Source: an uncultured Ruminococcus sp. | GTDB taxonomy: Bacteria > Bacillota > Clostridia > Lachnospirales > Lachnospiraceae | NCBI GenBank assembly: GCA_934359255.1 | Contig: CAKRLG010000022.1 | Location: 1 to 37,210 of the forward strand | DNA: 37,210 nucleotides | Reading direction: 5' to 3' | Shown here: in pieces, positions 1 through 8,031 of the stretch | Layout: each line of letters begins with the position of its first letter | Numbering within the stretch: position 1 is the first letter of the stretch | Translations under genes and position numbers: made by a program | Notes under the pieces: generated by a model | Databases searched by the model: none | What the model saw: the letters and a program-made list of their open reading frames with translations, nothing else | Told to the model about the DNA's origin: nothing

Positions 1-465
1 ATGAAAGCAAAGCTGAATCTGATCATTGCATTGACACATCAGGCAGAATTCCTGATGCTGGATGAGCCGACAGCAGGACTTGATGTGGGAGCGAGGGAAG
101 GGATGCTGGATATTTTAAGAGCGTATATGGAAGAGAAACCGGAGAGAAGTATCCTGATCAGCTCACACATTTCTTCGGATCTGGAACATCTCTGTGATGA
201 TATTTATGTGATCCATAAAGGAAAAATTGTGCTTCACGAAGAGATGGATACGATTCTGGAAAAATACGCGGTGTTGAAAGTCAGTGAGGAACAGTATCGG
301 GCAATGGATAAAAGTTATCTTTTGAAAGAGAAAAAAGAGGTTTTCGGGATTGCCTGTCTTACGAATGAAAAACAGTATTATATGGAAAATTATCCGGAAA
401 TCGTAGTGGAGAGCGGATCACTTGATCAGGTGATTCTTATGTTAACAGGAGGCGAGAGAGGATGA
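1..465 (+). CDS. ABC transporter ATP-binding protein, 3' part only
   Basis: This is the C-terminal part of an ABC ATPase that powers an ABC-2 type exporter from the cytoplasmic face. The reading frame is open to the window edge, so the ATG at position 1 is probably internal. Visible are the end of the signature region (KAKLNLIIAL), Walker B with the catalytic Glu (FLMLDEPTAGLD, near residue 18-29) and the H-loop (ILISSHI, near residue 51). Walker A and the Q-loop would lie upstream, outside the window. The last codons overlap the start of the next gene by 4 bp, which indicates translational coupling with the permease at 462. The substrate cannot be read from the sequence; relatives with this two-gene layout (YtrB/BcrA-like) handle peptides or antibiotics. 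Confidence 0.9.
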   Translation: MKAKLNLIIALTHQAEFLMLDEPTAGLDVGAREGMLDILRAYMEEKPERSILISSHISSDLEHLCDDIYVIHKGKIVLHEEMDTILEKYAVLKVSEEQYRAMDKSYLLKEKKEVFGIACLTNEKQYYMENYPEIVVESGSLDQVILMLTGGERG

Positions 466-1133
466 AAGGAATCAGAGGGCTTTTGGAAAAGGATTTTCGG
501 TTGTTTCTTCGGCAAGGCGGCAATCTTTTTCTGGCATTGGCAGTTGTAGCAATCTTTTTTATACTCACGGGGAAAACGGGAGCTACTTTCATTGCAGTGT
601 ATATCCCATCTGTTATGGCAATATATTCAGGTAATACGATTAGTTACGATGAAAATGGTCATGGATACACATATTTATTTTCTTTACCCGTAAATAAAAA
701 AATATATGTCAGAGAAAAATACATTCTTTCTTTTATTATGACAGTATGTGGATGGTGTATCGGGGCAATCTGTGCAGGAATTACTGCACTTATAAATTCT
801 GAAGAGATGTTAAATCTGGAAATGCTGGCAATGGAGGGGATCACATTCTTTGTGGTTCAGGCAGTTGCGGGAATTATGATTGCAATCCGACTGAGGTTTG
901 AAGGAGAGAAGGGGCGAATCGTGCTGCCAATCGCAATTTTAATTATTTTTGCAATTTATTATACAATTGGTTCTTTTCTGAAAACTAACTTGGAATTAAA
1001 AGAAAGCATTCTGAATGTGATAGGAGGAGCAGGGGATCTTGAAATTGCGATTGCACTTATTGTGTTAAGTCTGCTTGTATGGTATGCTTCGTATAAGTAT
1101 AGTATGAGAGTGATGAGAAAGAAAGAGTTTTGA
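462..1133 (+). CDS. ABC-2 type transporter permease
   Basis: A 223-residue integral membrane protein that is the permease partner of the ATPase just upstream (ATGA overlap). It has about six hydrophobic segments: near residues 20-40, 47-58, 92-112, 126-142, 156-173 and 195-207. A charged loop with the motif YLFSLPVNKKIYVREKY follows the second segment, as in ABC-2 permeases of the small Firmicute exporters. The ATG at 462 is preceded by GGAGGCGAGAGG. No terminator with a clear T-tract follows it. The substrate is unknown. Confidence 0.85.
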   Translation: MKGIRGLLEKDFRLFLRQGGNLFLALAVVAIFFILTGKTGATFIAVYIPSVMAIYSGNTISYDENGHGYTYLFSLPVNKKIYVREKYILSFIMTVCGWCIGAICAGITALINSEEMLNLEMLAMEGITFFVVQAVAGIMIAIRLRFEGEKGRIVLPIAILIIFAIYYTIGSFLKTNLELKESILNVIGGAGDLEIAIALIVLSLLVWYASYKYSMRVMRKKEF

Positions 1134-1224
1134 GATAGGAATTGGCAAAAAACGAAAAAAACATTAACCATAAATATACTTTTGTAACAGATGGAATCTT
1201 TGAAAATGAGTATCCGGAGCAGTT

Positions 1225-1328
1225 TTGCCAAATGACATGGCAAGTTATGTAAAATCGTGTTACAATGGCTTTTGTCAAGCTACCTGGGATTATGGAAAAT
1301 AATGAAAAATGAGAGAAAAACAGGTAGC
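1225..1328 (+). promoter_or_regulatory. possible promoter and inverted repeats upstream of MATE gene
   Basis: Two perfect inverted repeats lie in the 245-bp gap before the MATE gene: TTGCCA-7-TGGCAA (1225-1243), and GCTACCTG (1279-1286) facing CAGGTAGC (1321-1328). A TACAAT hexamer at 1261-1266 could be a -10 box 17 bp after the right arm of the first repeat. The -35 match is poor, so this is a weak call; the repeats themselves are directly visible. The first could be an operator and the second a leader stem. Confidence 0.35.
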
Positions 1329-1378
1329 ATAAAATCTGCGGACATTAAATAAAAAACAAAGGAAAGTGGGGGGATTTT

Positions 1379-2731
1379 TTGAATGCAGAGAGCAAAACAC
1401 GAATGACAGAAGGAAGCATCTCCAGGAAAATCATATTTTTTGCGATTCCGCTGTTTATCGGAAATCTGTTTCAACAGTTGTATAATACAGCAGACTCTCT
1501 GATCGTTGGCAATTTTCTTGGCAGTAATGCCCTGGCGGCGGTCAGTTCCTCGGGAAATCTGATCTTTCTGATGGTCGGGTTCATCAACGGAATCGCGCTG
1601 GGTGCAGGCGTTGTTATCGCGAGGTATTATGGGGCGAAAAATAAGGAATATTTACAGAAAGCGATCCACACGACAGTAGCGTTTGGGCTGGCGGCAGGTC
1701 TTGCATTGACGGCGATCGGGATGTTTCTGGCGCCAAAGATTCTGGTGCTGATGGGAACACCGTCGGAGGTGCTTCCGCAGTCGATCGAATATTTCCGTAC
1801 TTATTTTGCGGGTTCTCTTGGATTTGTCATGTACAATATTTTTGTCGGCATCTTACAGTCGGTCGGTGACAGCCGGCATCCGCTGATTTATCTGATCGTG
1901 TCCTCGTGTATCAATGTGGTGCTGGATATTTTCTTTATTGCAGGCCTCGGCATGGGAGTCGGGGCAGCGGCGCTGGCAACGGCGATTTCCCAGTTTGCCA
2001 GTGCGATTTTCTGTATGATTCACCTGATGCGGACAAAAGAAGAATATCGGTTACAGATCAGCAAGATCGGTTTTGACAGTCTCATGATGAAACAGATCAT
2101 TCAGAACGGGGTGCCGTCCGGTTTTCAGAACTCCGTGATCTCTATCGCCAATGTTTTCGTACAGACCAATATCAATGCTTTTGGAAAAATGGCGATGGCA
2201 GGCTGCGGTTCTTATTCAAAGATTGAGGGCTTTGCGTTTCTGCCGGTTACCTGCTTTACGATGGCGCTGACAACTTTTGTCAGCCAGAATCTCGGTGCGA
2301 AGCAGTACGACCGTGCGAAAAAAGGTGCGCGGTTTGGCATCCTGTGTTCCATCGTGATCGCGGAACTGATCGGTGTTCTGATCTATGTGGCGGCTCCGAC
2401 GCTGATCGAGGCATTTAACGGAGATCCGGAGGTGGTACATTATGGAGTGATGCAGGCGCGGACGATTGCGCTGTTCTATTTCCTGCTGGCATTTTCTCAC
2501 TGTATCGCAGCAGTCCTTCGCGGCTCCGGTCATGCAGCAGTTCCTATGATCGTCATGCTCTGCGTCTGGTGTCTGTTCCGTGTCAGCTATATTACTGTTG
2601 CTGTGCATTACATTCCGGATATCCGTGTGATCTTCTGGGCATACCCGCTGACCTGGAGCATCAGCTCGGTGATTTTCCTGTATCTGTTTCTGCGTGGAAA
2701 ATGGGTATATGGATTCGAGAAAAAAAGATAA
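1379..2731 (+). CDS. MATE family efflux transporter
   Basis: A 450-residue multidrug and toxin extrusion protein with about twelve transmembrane helices, which uses the Na+ or H+ gradient to export organic cations. The N-terminal motif QQLYNTADSLIVGNFLGS (residues about 30-47) is typical of Firmicute MATE proteins of the DinF/NorM superfamily, and the second half repeats the fold from about residue 225. The start is a TTG at 1379 directly after GTGGGGGG; an in-frame ATG at 1403 is an alternative with a poorer ribosome site. A second MATE gene follows after 56 bp, so the pair may be co-transcribed. The substrate is unknown. Confidence 0.9.
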   Translation: MNAESKTRMTEGSISRKIIFFAIPLFIGNLFQQLYNTADSLIVGNFLGSNALAAVSSSGNLIFLMVGFINGIALGAGVVIARYYGAKNKEYLQKAIHTTVAFGLAAGLALTAIGMFLAPKILVLMGTPSEVLPQSIEYFRTYFAGSLGFVMYNIFVGILQSVGDSRHPLIYLIVSSCINVVLDIFFIAGLGMGVGAAALATAISQFASAIFCMIHLMRTKEEYRLQISKIGFDSLMMKQIIQNGVPSGFQNSVISIANVFVQTNINAFGKMAMAGCGSYSKIEGFAFLPVTCFTMALTTFVSQNLGAKQYDRAKKGARFGILCSIVIAELIGVLIYVAAPTLIEAFNGDPEVVHYGVMQARTIALFYFLLAFSHCIAAVLRGSGHAAVPMIVMLCVWCLFRVSYITVAVHYIPDIRVIFWAYPLTWSISSVIFLYLFLRGKWVYGFEKKR

Positions 2732-2787
2732 AACAGATAGTTTCATCATAGGTACTATAATTTTCAGAATTGGGGAAGAATGTTTGT

Positions 2788-4143
2788 ATGCTAAATAAAA
2801 AAGAATTCTTAAAATACGCATCAAGATTAGCCTTTCCGATTATGATCCAGAATCTGATCGGAACATTGGTAAATATGGCAGATACGGTGATGCTTGGGTA
2901 TGTGAGTCAGACGGCCATGTCGGCATCCTCCCTTGCCAACCAGTTTACTTTTATTCTTTTCTGCTTATACTACGGTATGGCTGCAGGTACTTCGGTTTTA
3001 TGTGCCCAGTACTGGGGAAAAGGTGACAAAAAGACAGTGGAAAGGATACTTGGTCTGGCGGAACGAATCTCGCTGATCGTTTCTATTATATTTTTTGCGA
3101 TTTCCTTTGCCATGCCAACTACTATTATGAAGATTTTTACCAATAGTCCGGAGACCATTGCTTCCGGTGGTGAATATCTGAGGGTGATTTCCTTCTCGTT
3201 TGTATTTATGGGATTCTCACAGGTATTTATGAGTGCCCTTCGAAGCATCGGGAAGATCATGCTGCCTTCGGTTACGTATGTTGTTTCTCTTTGCGTCAAT
3301 GTAATCTGTAATGCCACCTTTATCTTTGGTTTGTTTGGACTTCCCAAGCTTGGTGTTACCGGAGTCGCCCTTGGTACGGTGATTGCCAGAATCGTAGAAG
3401 TGGTGATCTGTCTCGCCTACTCGTTACATAGTTCCGATGTCAAATTCCGGATAAAATACTTCTTTGCCAAAGCAGGTGTTTTGTTTCAGGATTTCATGAA
3501 GATCTCAACTCCGGCTGTAATCAATGATGTGGTCTGGAGTATGGCCACTTCAGCATTTGCAGCGATCCTTGGTCATATTGGCGATGATATGGTTGCGGCA
3601 AATGCAGTTGCTGTTATGGTGGTAAATATTGGTGCCATCGCCTGTCGTGGCTTTTCCAATGCCACGACCATCATTGTCAGTCAGGAATTGGGTAGAAACA
3701 GCGTTGACACAGCCAGAGAATACGGAAAACGTATGCTCAGGATCACAATTGTTGTCAGCCTGATCGGATGTGGCGTTATTCTGGCGATTCGACCGGTGAT
3801 ACTGAATTTCTATCGTGACAAACTGACAGAGACTGCCATTTATTATCTTGGTGTCTTCATCATTATGACAACCTGGCGTCTTATGGGGGAAAGCATCAAT
3901 ACCTGCCTTATCTGCGGCTGCTTCAGAGGTGGCGGCGATACCAGATTTGGAATGATCACGGATACGATATTTATGTGGCTCGTTGCAGTTCCCCTTACCT
4001 TTCTGGCAGCATATGTATTCAAACTGCCGCCGATCTGGGTATACTTTGTAATGACCCTGGATGAGTTCGAGAAAATGCCGGTGGTATTCGTTCATTATAT
4101 CAGAGGAAAATGGCTTACGAATATTACCAGAGATTTCGAGTGA
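2788..4143 (+). CDS. MATE family efflux transporter (second copy)
   Basis: A 451-residue membrane protein of the MATE family, only distantly similar to the preceding one and so an old paralogue rather than a recent duplicate. Characteristic stretches are LAFPIMIQNLIGTLVNMADT near residues 11-30 and CAQYWGKGD near residue 73, with twelve predicted helices. The ATG at 2788 is chosen because GGGGAAG (2772-2778) sits 9 nt before it. The upstream in-frame TTG at 2770 overlaps that ribosome site and is less likely. A hairpin follows the stop. Confidence 0.9.
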   Translation: MLNKKEFLKYASRLAFPIMIQNLIGTLVNMADTVMLGYVSQTAMSASSLANQFTFILFCLYYGMAAGTSVLCAQYWGKGDKKTVERILGLAERISLIVSIIFFAISFAMPTTIMKIFTNSPETIASGGEYLRVISFSFVFMGFSQVFMSALRSIGKIMLPSVTYVVSLCVNVICNATFIFGLFGLPKLGVTGVALGTVIARIVEVVICLAYSLHSSDVKFRIKYFFAKAGVLFQDFMKISTPAVINDVVWSMATSAFAAILGHIGDDMVAANAVAVMVVNIGAIACRGFSNATTIIVSQELGRNSVDTAREYGKRMLRITIVVSLIGCGVILAIRPVILNFYRDKLTETAIYYLGVFIIMTTWRLMGESINTCLICGCFRGGGDTRFGMITDTIFMWLVAVPLTFLAAYVFKLPPIWVYFVMTLDEFEKMPVVFVHYIRGKWLTNITRDFE

Positions 4144-4192
4144 TCAGGGGAACATTGGAATTAGGATATAAAAGGAACAGTACAAGTAAAAT

Positions 4193-4222
4193 GGGCTGAA
4201 TGGCATTTATGCTATTCAGCCC
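4193..4222. terminator. hairpin between convergent genes
   Basis: GGGCTGAAT (4193-4201) and ATTCAGCCC (4214-4222) form a perfect 9-bp stem with a 12-nt loop. It lies between the end of the second MATE gene and the end of the convergent gene at 4302. The T-tracts on both sides are short and interrupted, so termination is plausible but not strong. Confidence 0.55.
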
Positions 4223-4301
4223 GTTGTTTACGTATCGTTTTAAAATATTTTGTGGAACCAGGGGTCTGTTTCAGGAAAGGATGTTATCCCTGGGCTGCGA
4301 T

Positions 4302-4802
4302 TTATTCGATCCTTTCCTCGTCTGCACCCGTTGGCTTCTTAAAGTGGCCGACAATTATTTGTACAAGAACCATGCCTCCGATAAATGTAAGAAGAAGGCC
4401 TGCCGGAATTCCTATGCAAGCCAGAAGGAACGTTAAAGGGTCGTCGTCGCCTTTCATTTTGTATTTGCCTCGTGGTGTCAGATAAACTTCGACATTTTTT
4501 TCGTCGCCTATGCTGACTTCCTGGTAGTAGGTACGTTTTCCGGTATATTTTATTCCATCCACTTCATACGAAAGCTTCGTCACATACTCGTCGTAATCGT
4601 CATATTCGTCGTCCGAATTCTTTATGTCATAATCGATAACACGGGCTGTGACCGTCCGAACATCCGCTGATTTCTTATATTCTATGCTGGATACAATTCT
4701 GTTAACACTCCATAAAAATATCCCTACAACTGCAAACAGGAATAAAAGACCTATTAGTACCTCACCTATAAAGTGTCCTGTTTTCCTCGATTTGTTTTTC
4801 AT
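4302..4802 (-). CDS. DUF3592-like membrane protein
   Basis: A 166-residue protein with one transmembrane helix near the N-terminus (about residues 10-32), an extracytoplasmic middle domain, and a second helix near residues 128-150. The middle part (TARVIDYDIKNS followed by an acidic Tyr/Asp stretch, then YEVDGIKYTGKRTYY) resembles the DUF3592 family, whose function is unknown. The ATG at 4802 is preceded by GAGAGGGGGA on the minus strand; a TTG two codons upstream is the only longer alternative. A TATAAT on the minus strand (4854-4859) could be its -10 box. It is transcribed alone and converges with the MATE operon. Confidence 0.75.
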   Translation of the reverse strand: MKNKSRKTGHFIGEVLIGLLFLFAVVGIFLWSVNRIVSSIEYKKSADVRTVTARVIDYDIKNSDDEYDDYDEYVTKLSYEVDGIKYTGKRTYYQEVSIGDEKNVEVYLTPRGKYKMKGDDDPLTFLLACIGIPAGLLLTFIGGMVLVQIIVGHFKKPTGADEERIE

Positions 4803-5010
4803 ACACAATCCCCCTCTCAGCTTACATAATCCTGCTTCGCTTTTTTATCTATGATTATATTACCGGAAAAACAGAAAAGTTGCACTATCACTTGTGTCAG
4901 GATAATTTCCCCGCGCCATCTGAAAATTTATAGAGTCATATTTATGAAATAACTAAAAATTTCAATAACTTATCAAAAAAAATTCTATTTTTTTTCAAGG
5001 GTCTTGTGAT

Positions 5011-5016
5011 TATAAT
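5011..5016 (+). promoter_or_regulatory. -10 box upstream of the mgl operon
   Basis: A perfect TATAAT lies 67 bp upstream of the mglB-like start, in an AT-rich intergenic region of about 280 bp (4803-5083). No good -35 box is seen at the expected distance (T-rich sequence instead), which would fit an activator-dependent promoter, for example one driven by the AraC-type regulator at 10020. That link is inference. Confidence 0.45.
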
Positions 5017-5083
5017 GAATTCATCAGCCGGGGACGAAGCAAATCCGGCAAAATCACCAAACGGGAAAACAGGAGGAATAACA

Positions 5084-6415
5084 ATGAAAAGAAAAGCATT
5101 AGCAGCAATTATGGCAGCAGCTATGGCATTGTCCATGGTTGGCTGTGGCGGATCCACATCAGAGTCCACAGACTCTACAAAAACAACAGACACAACAGAA
5201 GCAACAGATTCTGCAGATTCCACAGATTCCACTGCATCAGCAGACGGAACTGTAGAAAATAAAGACAAACCTCTGTGCTGGTTCAACCGTCAGCCATCCA
5301 GCAGTGCTACCGGCGAACTGGATAAAGAAGCTCTGAACTTTAACAAAGATACTTATTACGTAGGTTTCGATGCAAACCAGGGTGCTGAACTGCAGGGAGA
5401 GATGGTTCTGGATTACATCAAAGAAAATGCAGACACTATCGACAGAAACGGTGACGGTGTGATCGGATACGTTCTGGCAATCGGTGATATCGGACATAAC
5501 GATTCCATCGCTCGTACACGTGGTGTTCGTTCTGCACTGGGAACAGGTGTAGAAGCAGACGGCGGAGTAGATTCCACACCGGCTGGAACAAACGTAGATG
5601 GAAAAGCAAAAATGGTACAGGATGCAACTCTGGAAGTAGATGGAAAAACATACACGATCCGTGAGCTGGCTTCTCAGGAAATGAAAAACTCAGCAGGTGC
5701 AACATGGGATGCTGCAACAGCCGGTAATGCGATCGGAACATGGACAGCTTCCTTCGGTGATCAGATCGATGTTGTAGTTTCCAACAACGATGGTATGGGA
5801 ATGTCAATGTTTAACGCATGGGCAAAAGACAACAAAGTTCCTACCTTCGGTTACGATGCAAACAGTGATGCTGTAGCAGCTATCGCTGAAGGATATGGCG
5901 GAACAATTTCTCAGCATGCAGACGTTCAGGCTTATCTGACACTGAGAGTTCTGCGTAACGCACTGGACGGTGTAGACATCGATACAGGTATCGGTACAGC
6001 TGATGAAGCCGGTAACTGCCTGACAGAAGGTGAGGATTACAGATACAGCGAAGAAGACAGATCTTACTACGCATTAAATATTGCTGTAACAGCCGATAAC
6101 TACAACGACTTCACAGACTCCACAAAGGTTTATGACAAAGTTGCTAACCAGCTGGATGAAAGCAAGAGCCCATCCAAAAAAGTATGGCTGGATATCTACA
6201 ATGCATCTGATAACTTCCTGAGTTCTACATATCAGCCACTGCTGGAGAACTATGATGATCTGCTGAACCTGAACGTAGATTACATCGGTGGAGACGGACA
6301 GACAGAGTCCAATATCACCAACCGTCTTGGAAACCCAAGCGAATATGATGCTTTCGCAATTAACATGGTTAAGACCGATAATGCAGCAGCATACACATCA
6401 CTTCTCACCAAATAA
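5084..6415 (+). CDS. mglB: galactose/glucose-binding lipoprotein, apparently circularly permuted
   Basis: A 443-residue extracytoplasmic sugar-binding lipoprotein for the Mgl ABC transporter. The signal peptide ends in a lipobox (SMVG-C, Cys22) followed by a Ser/Thr/Asp-rich linker to about residue 60. The mature part begins with WFNRQP (66-71), which in ordinary MglB proteins is strand 5, and continues with YYVGFDANQG, the calcium loop DRNGDGVIGYV, GHNDSIART, VVVSNNDGMGM and the GYDANSD segment. The piece that normally comes first (VWLDIYNASDNFLSSTY and AFAINMV) is instead at the C-terminus (367-443). The unpermuted paralogue at 14473 shows the normal order. The ATG at 5084 follows AGGAGGAATAACA; the longer upstream frame has no ribosome site. 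A stem-loop follows before mglA. Confidence 0.9.
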   Translation: MKRKALAAIMAAAMALSMVGCGGSTSESTDSTKTTDTTEATDSADSTDSTASADGTVENKDKPLCWFNRQPSSSATGELDKEALNFNKDTYYVGFDANQGAELQGEMVLDYIKENADTIDRNGDGVIGYVLAIGDIGHNDSIARTRGVRSALGTGVEADGGVDSTPAGTNVDGKAKMVQDATLEVDGKTYTIRELASQEMKNSAGATWDAATAGNAIGTWTASFGDQIDVVVSNNDGMGMSMFNAWAKDNKVPTFGYDANSDAVAAIAEGYGGTISQHADVQAYLTLRVLRNALDGVDIDTGIGTADEAGNCLTEGEDYRYSEEDRSYYALNIAVTADNYNDFTDSTKVYDKVANQLDESKSPSKKVWLDIYNASDNFLSSTYQPLLENYDDLLNLNVDYIGGDGQTESNITNRLGNPSEYDAFAINMVKTDNAAAYTSLLTK

Positions 6416-6453
6416 TATTGAGACAGAATAAAAGCGTAAATTGATGAAATTAC

Positions 6454-6481
6454 AGAGGGGTGTCAGCAATGATACCCTTCT
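6454..6481 (+). promoter_or_regulatory. stem-loop between mglB and mglA
   Basis: A 12-bp stem with a GCAA tetraloop: 6454-6465 pairs fully with 6470-6481, counting two G-U pairs. Only a short T-rich run follows. Such intergenic hairpins in binding-protein transport operons commonly protect the upstream mRNA or partly terminate transcription, giving more binding protein than ATPase. The structure is seen; the role is inferred. Confidence 0.6.
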
Positions 6482-6505
6482 TTACTAAGAAAAGGAAGCA
6501 CAGTT

Positions 6506-8014
6506 ATGACAGAAGATAAGAACAAATATATCTTATCGATTAACGGCATGAGTAAATCATTCGGTAGAAATAAGGTTCTGAAACATATTAGCATGAATGT
6601 CAAACCTGGAACCATTATGGGACTGATGGGTGAAAACGGTGCCGGAAAATCGACAATGATGAAATGCCTCTTTGGAACCTATCAGAAAGATGAAGGAACC
6701 ATCATACTGGACGGAAAAGAAGTAAACTTCTCCGGTCCAAAAGACGCACTGGAAAACGGAGTGGCAATGGTACATCAGGAGTTGAACCAGTGTCTTGAAA
6801 GAAGTGTTGTAGACAATATGTTCCTTGGAAGATACCCAAAGAATTCCGTTGGGGTTGTCGACGAAGGAAGAATGAAAAAAGAAACATCAGATCTGTTCAG
6901 AAAACTGGGAATTACAGTTGATCTGACACAGCCAATGAAGAAAATGTCTGTATCTCAGAGACAGATGTGTGAGATCGCAAAAGCGATTTCCTATCATTCT
7001 AAAGTTATCGTACTGGATGAGCCTACCTCTTCTCTGACTGCACCGGAGGTTGAAAAACTCTTTAAGATGATGCGTCAGTTGAAGGCTCAGGGAATTTCTC
7101 TGATTTACATTTCACATAAAATGGATGAAATATTTGAAATCTGTGATGAAATATCAGTGCTGCGAGACGGAAGTCTGGTTATGACCAAGCCGAGCACAGA
7201 AACAGATATGAATGAACTGATCGCCGCCATGGTTGGACGTTCTCTGGATAACAGATTTCCACCTGTAGACAATGCACCGGGAGAAGTTATTCTCTCAGTA
7301 CAGAATATATCGACAAAGTATGCACCAAAGCTGCAGAACATTTCTTTTGATATTAAAAAAGGAGAAATCTTCGGATTCTATGGTCTGGTTGGTGCCGGTC
7401 GTACCGAACTTCTGGAGACCATCTTCGGAATTCGTACAAGAGCAGAAGGAAATATCGTATATGACGGAAAAATGCTGAACTTCTCATCTCCGAAGGATGC
7501 GATGGATCACGGATTTGCTCTGATTACAGAGGAAAGAAAAGCCAATGGCCTGTTCCTGAAGGGCGATATTACATTCAATACTACCATTGCGAATATGAAT
7601 CATTATAAGAGCGGAATCGCATTATCACATGATAAGATGGTACGTGCAACAGCTGAAGAAATCAAGATCATGCATACAAAATGTATGGGACCTGATGATA
7701 TGATTGCCAATCTTTCCGGTGGTAATCAGCAGAAAGTCATCTTCGGTAAGTGGCTGGAGCGTTCGCCGAGCGTATTCATGATGGATGATCCGACACGAGG
7801 AATCGATGTTGGAGCAAAATATGAAATCTATGAACTGATCATCAATATGGCAAAACAGGGAAAAACGATCATCGTTGTTTCTTCCGAGATGCCGGAAATT
7901 CTTGGTATTACCAACCGAATCGGTGTTATGTCTAACGGACGCCTGGCTGGAATCGTCAATACAAAAGAGACAAACCAGGAAGAATTATTGAGACTCAGCG
8001 CTAAATATCTGTAA
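6506..8014 (+). CDS. mglA: galactose/methyl galactoside ABC transporter ATP-binding protein
   Basis: A 502-residue ATPase with two nucleotide-binding domains, as in MglA/RbsA/XylG of the CUT2 sugar-importer family; it acts at the inner face of the membrane. Domain 1 has Walker A GENGAGKS (42-49), signature SVSQRQMCEIAKA and Walker B VIVLDEPTSSL. Domain 2 has the degenerate P-loop GLVGAGRTE, signature LSGGNQQKVIFGKW and MMDDPTRGIDVGAK, in which the usual Glu after Walker B is Asp, as is common in the second half of this family. The length is normal. The start at 6506 follows AAGGAAG. It lies between the binding protein and the permease, 17 bp before the latter. Confidence 0.95.
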   Translation: MTEDKNKYILSINGMSKSFGRNKVLKHISMNVKPGTIMGLMGENGAGKSTMMKCLFGTYQKDEGTIILDGKEVNFSGPKDALENGVAMVHQELNQCLERSVVDNMFLGRYPKNSVGVVDEGRMKKETSDLFRKLGITVDLTQPMKKMSVSQRQMCEIAKAISYHSKVIVLDEPTSSLTAPEVEKLFKMMRQLKAQGISLIYISHKMDEIFEICDEISVLRDGSLVMTKPSTETDMNELIAAMVGRSLDNRFPPVDNAPGEVILSVQNISTKYAPKLQNISFDIKKGEIFGFYGLVGAGRTELLETIFGIRTRAEGNIVYDGKMLNFSSPKDAMDHGFALITEERKANGLFLKGDITFNTTIANMNHYKSGIALSHDKMVRATAEEIKIMHTKCMGPDDMIANLSGGNQQKVIFGKWLERSPSVFMMDDPTRGIDVGAKYEIYELIINMAKQGKTIIVVSSEMPEILGITNRIGVMSNGRLAGIVNTKETNQEELLRLSAKYL

Positions 8015-8031
8015 CAGGAGGGAAATTGGAA

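Noticed and set aside
2216..2824. 202-codon open frame on the minus strand across the two MATE genes
   Set aside because: Antisense to clearly coding sequence, with no ribosome site and no recognisable domain.
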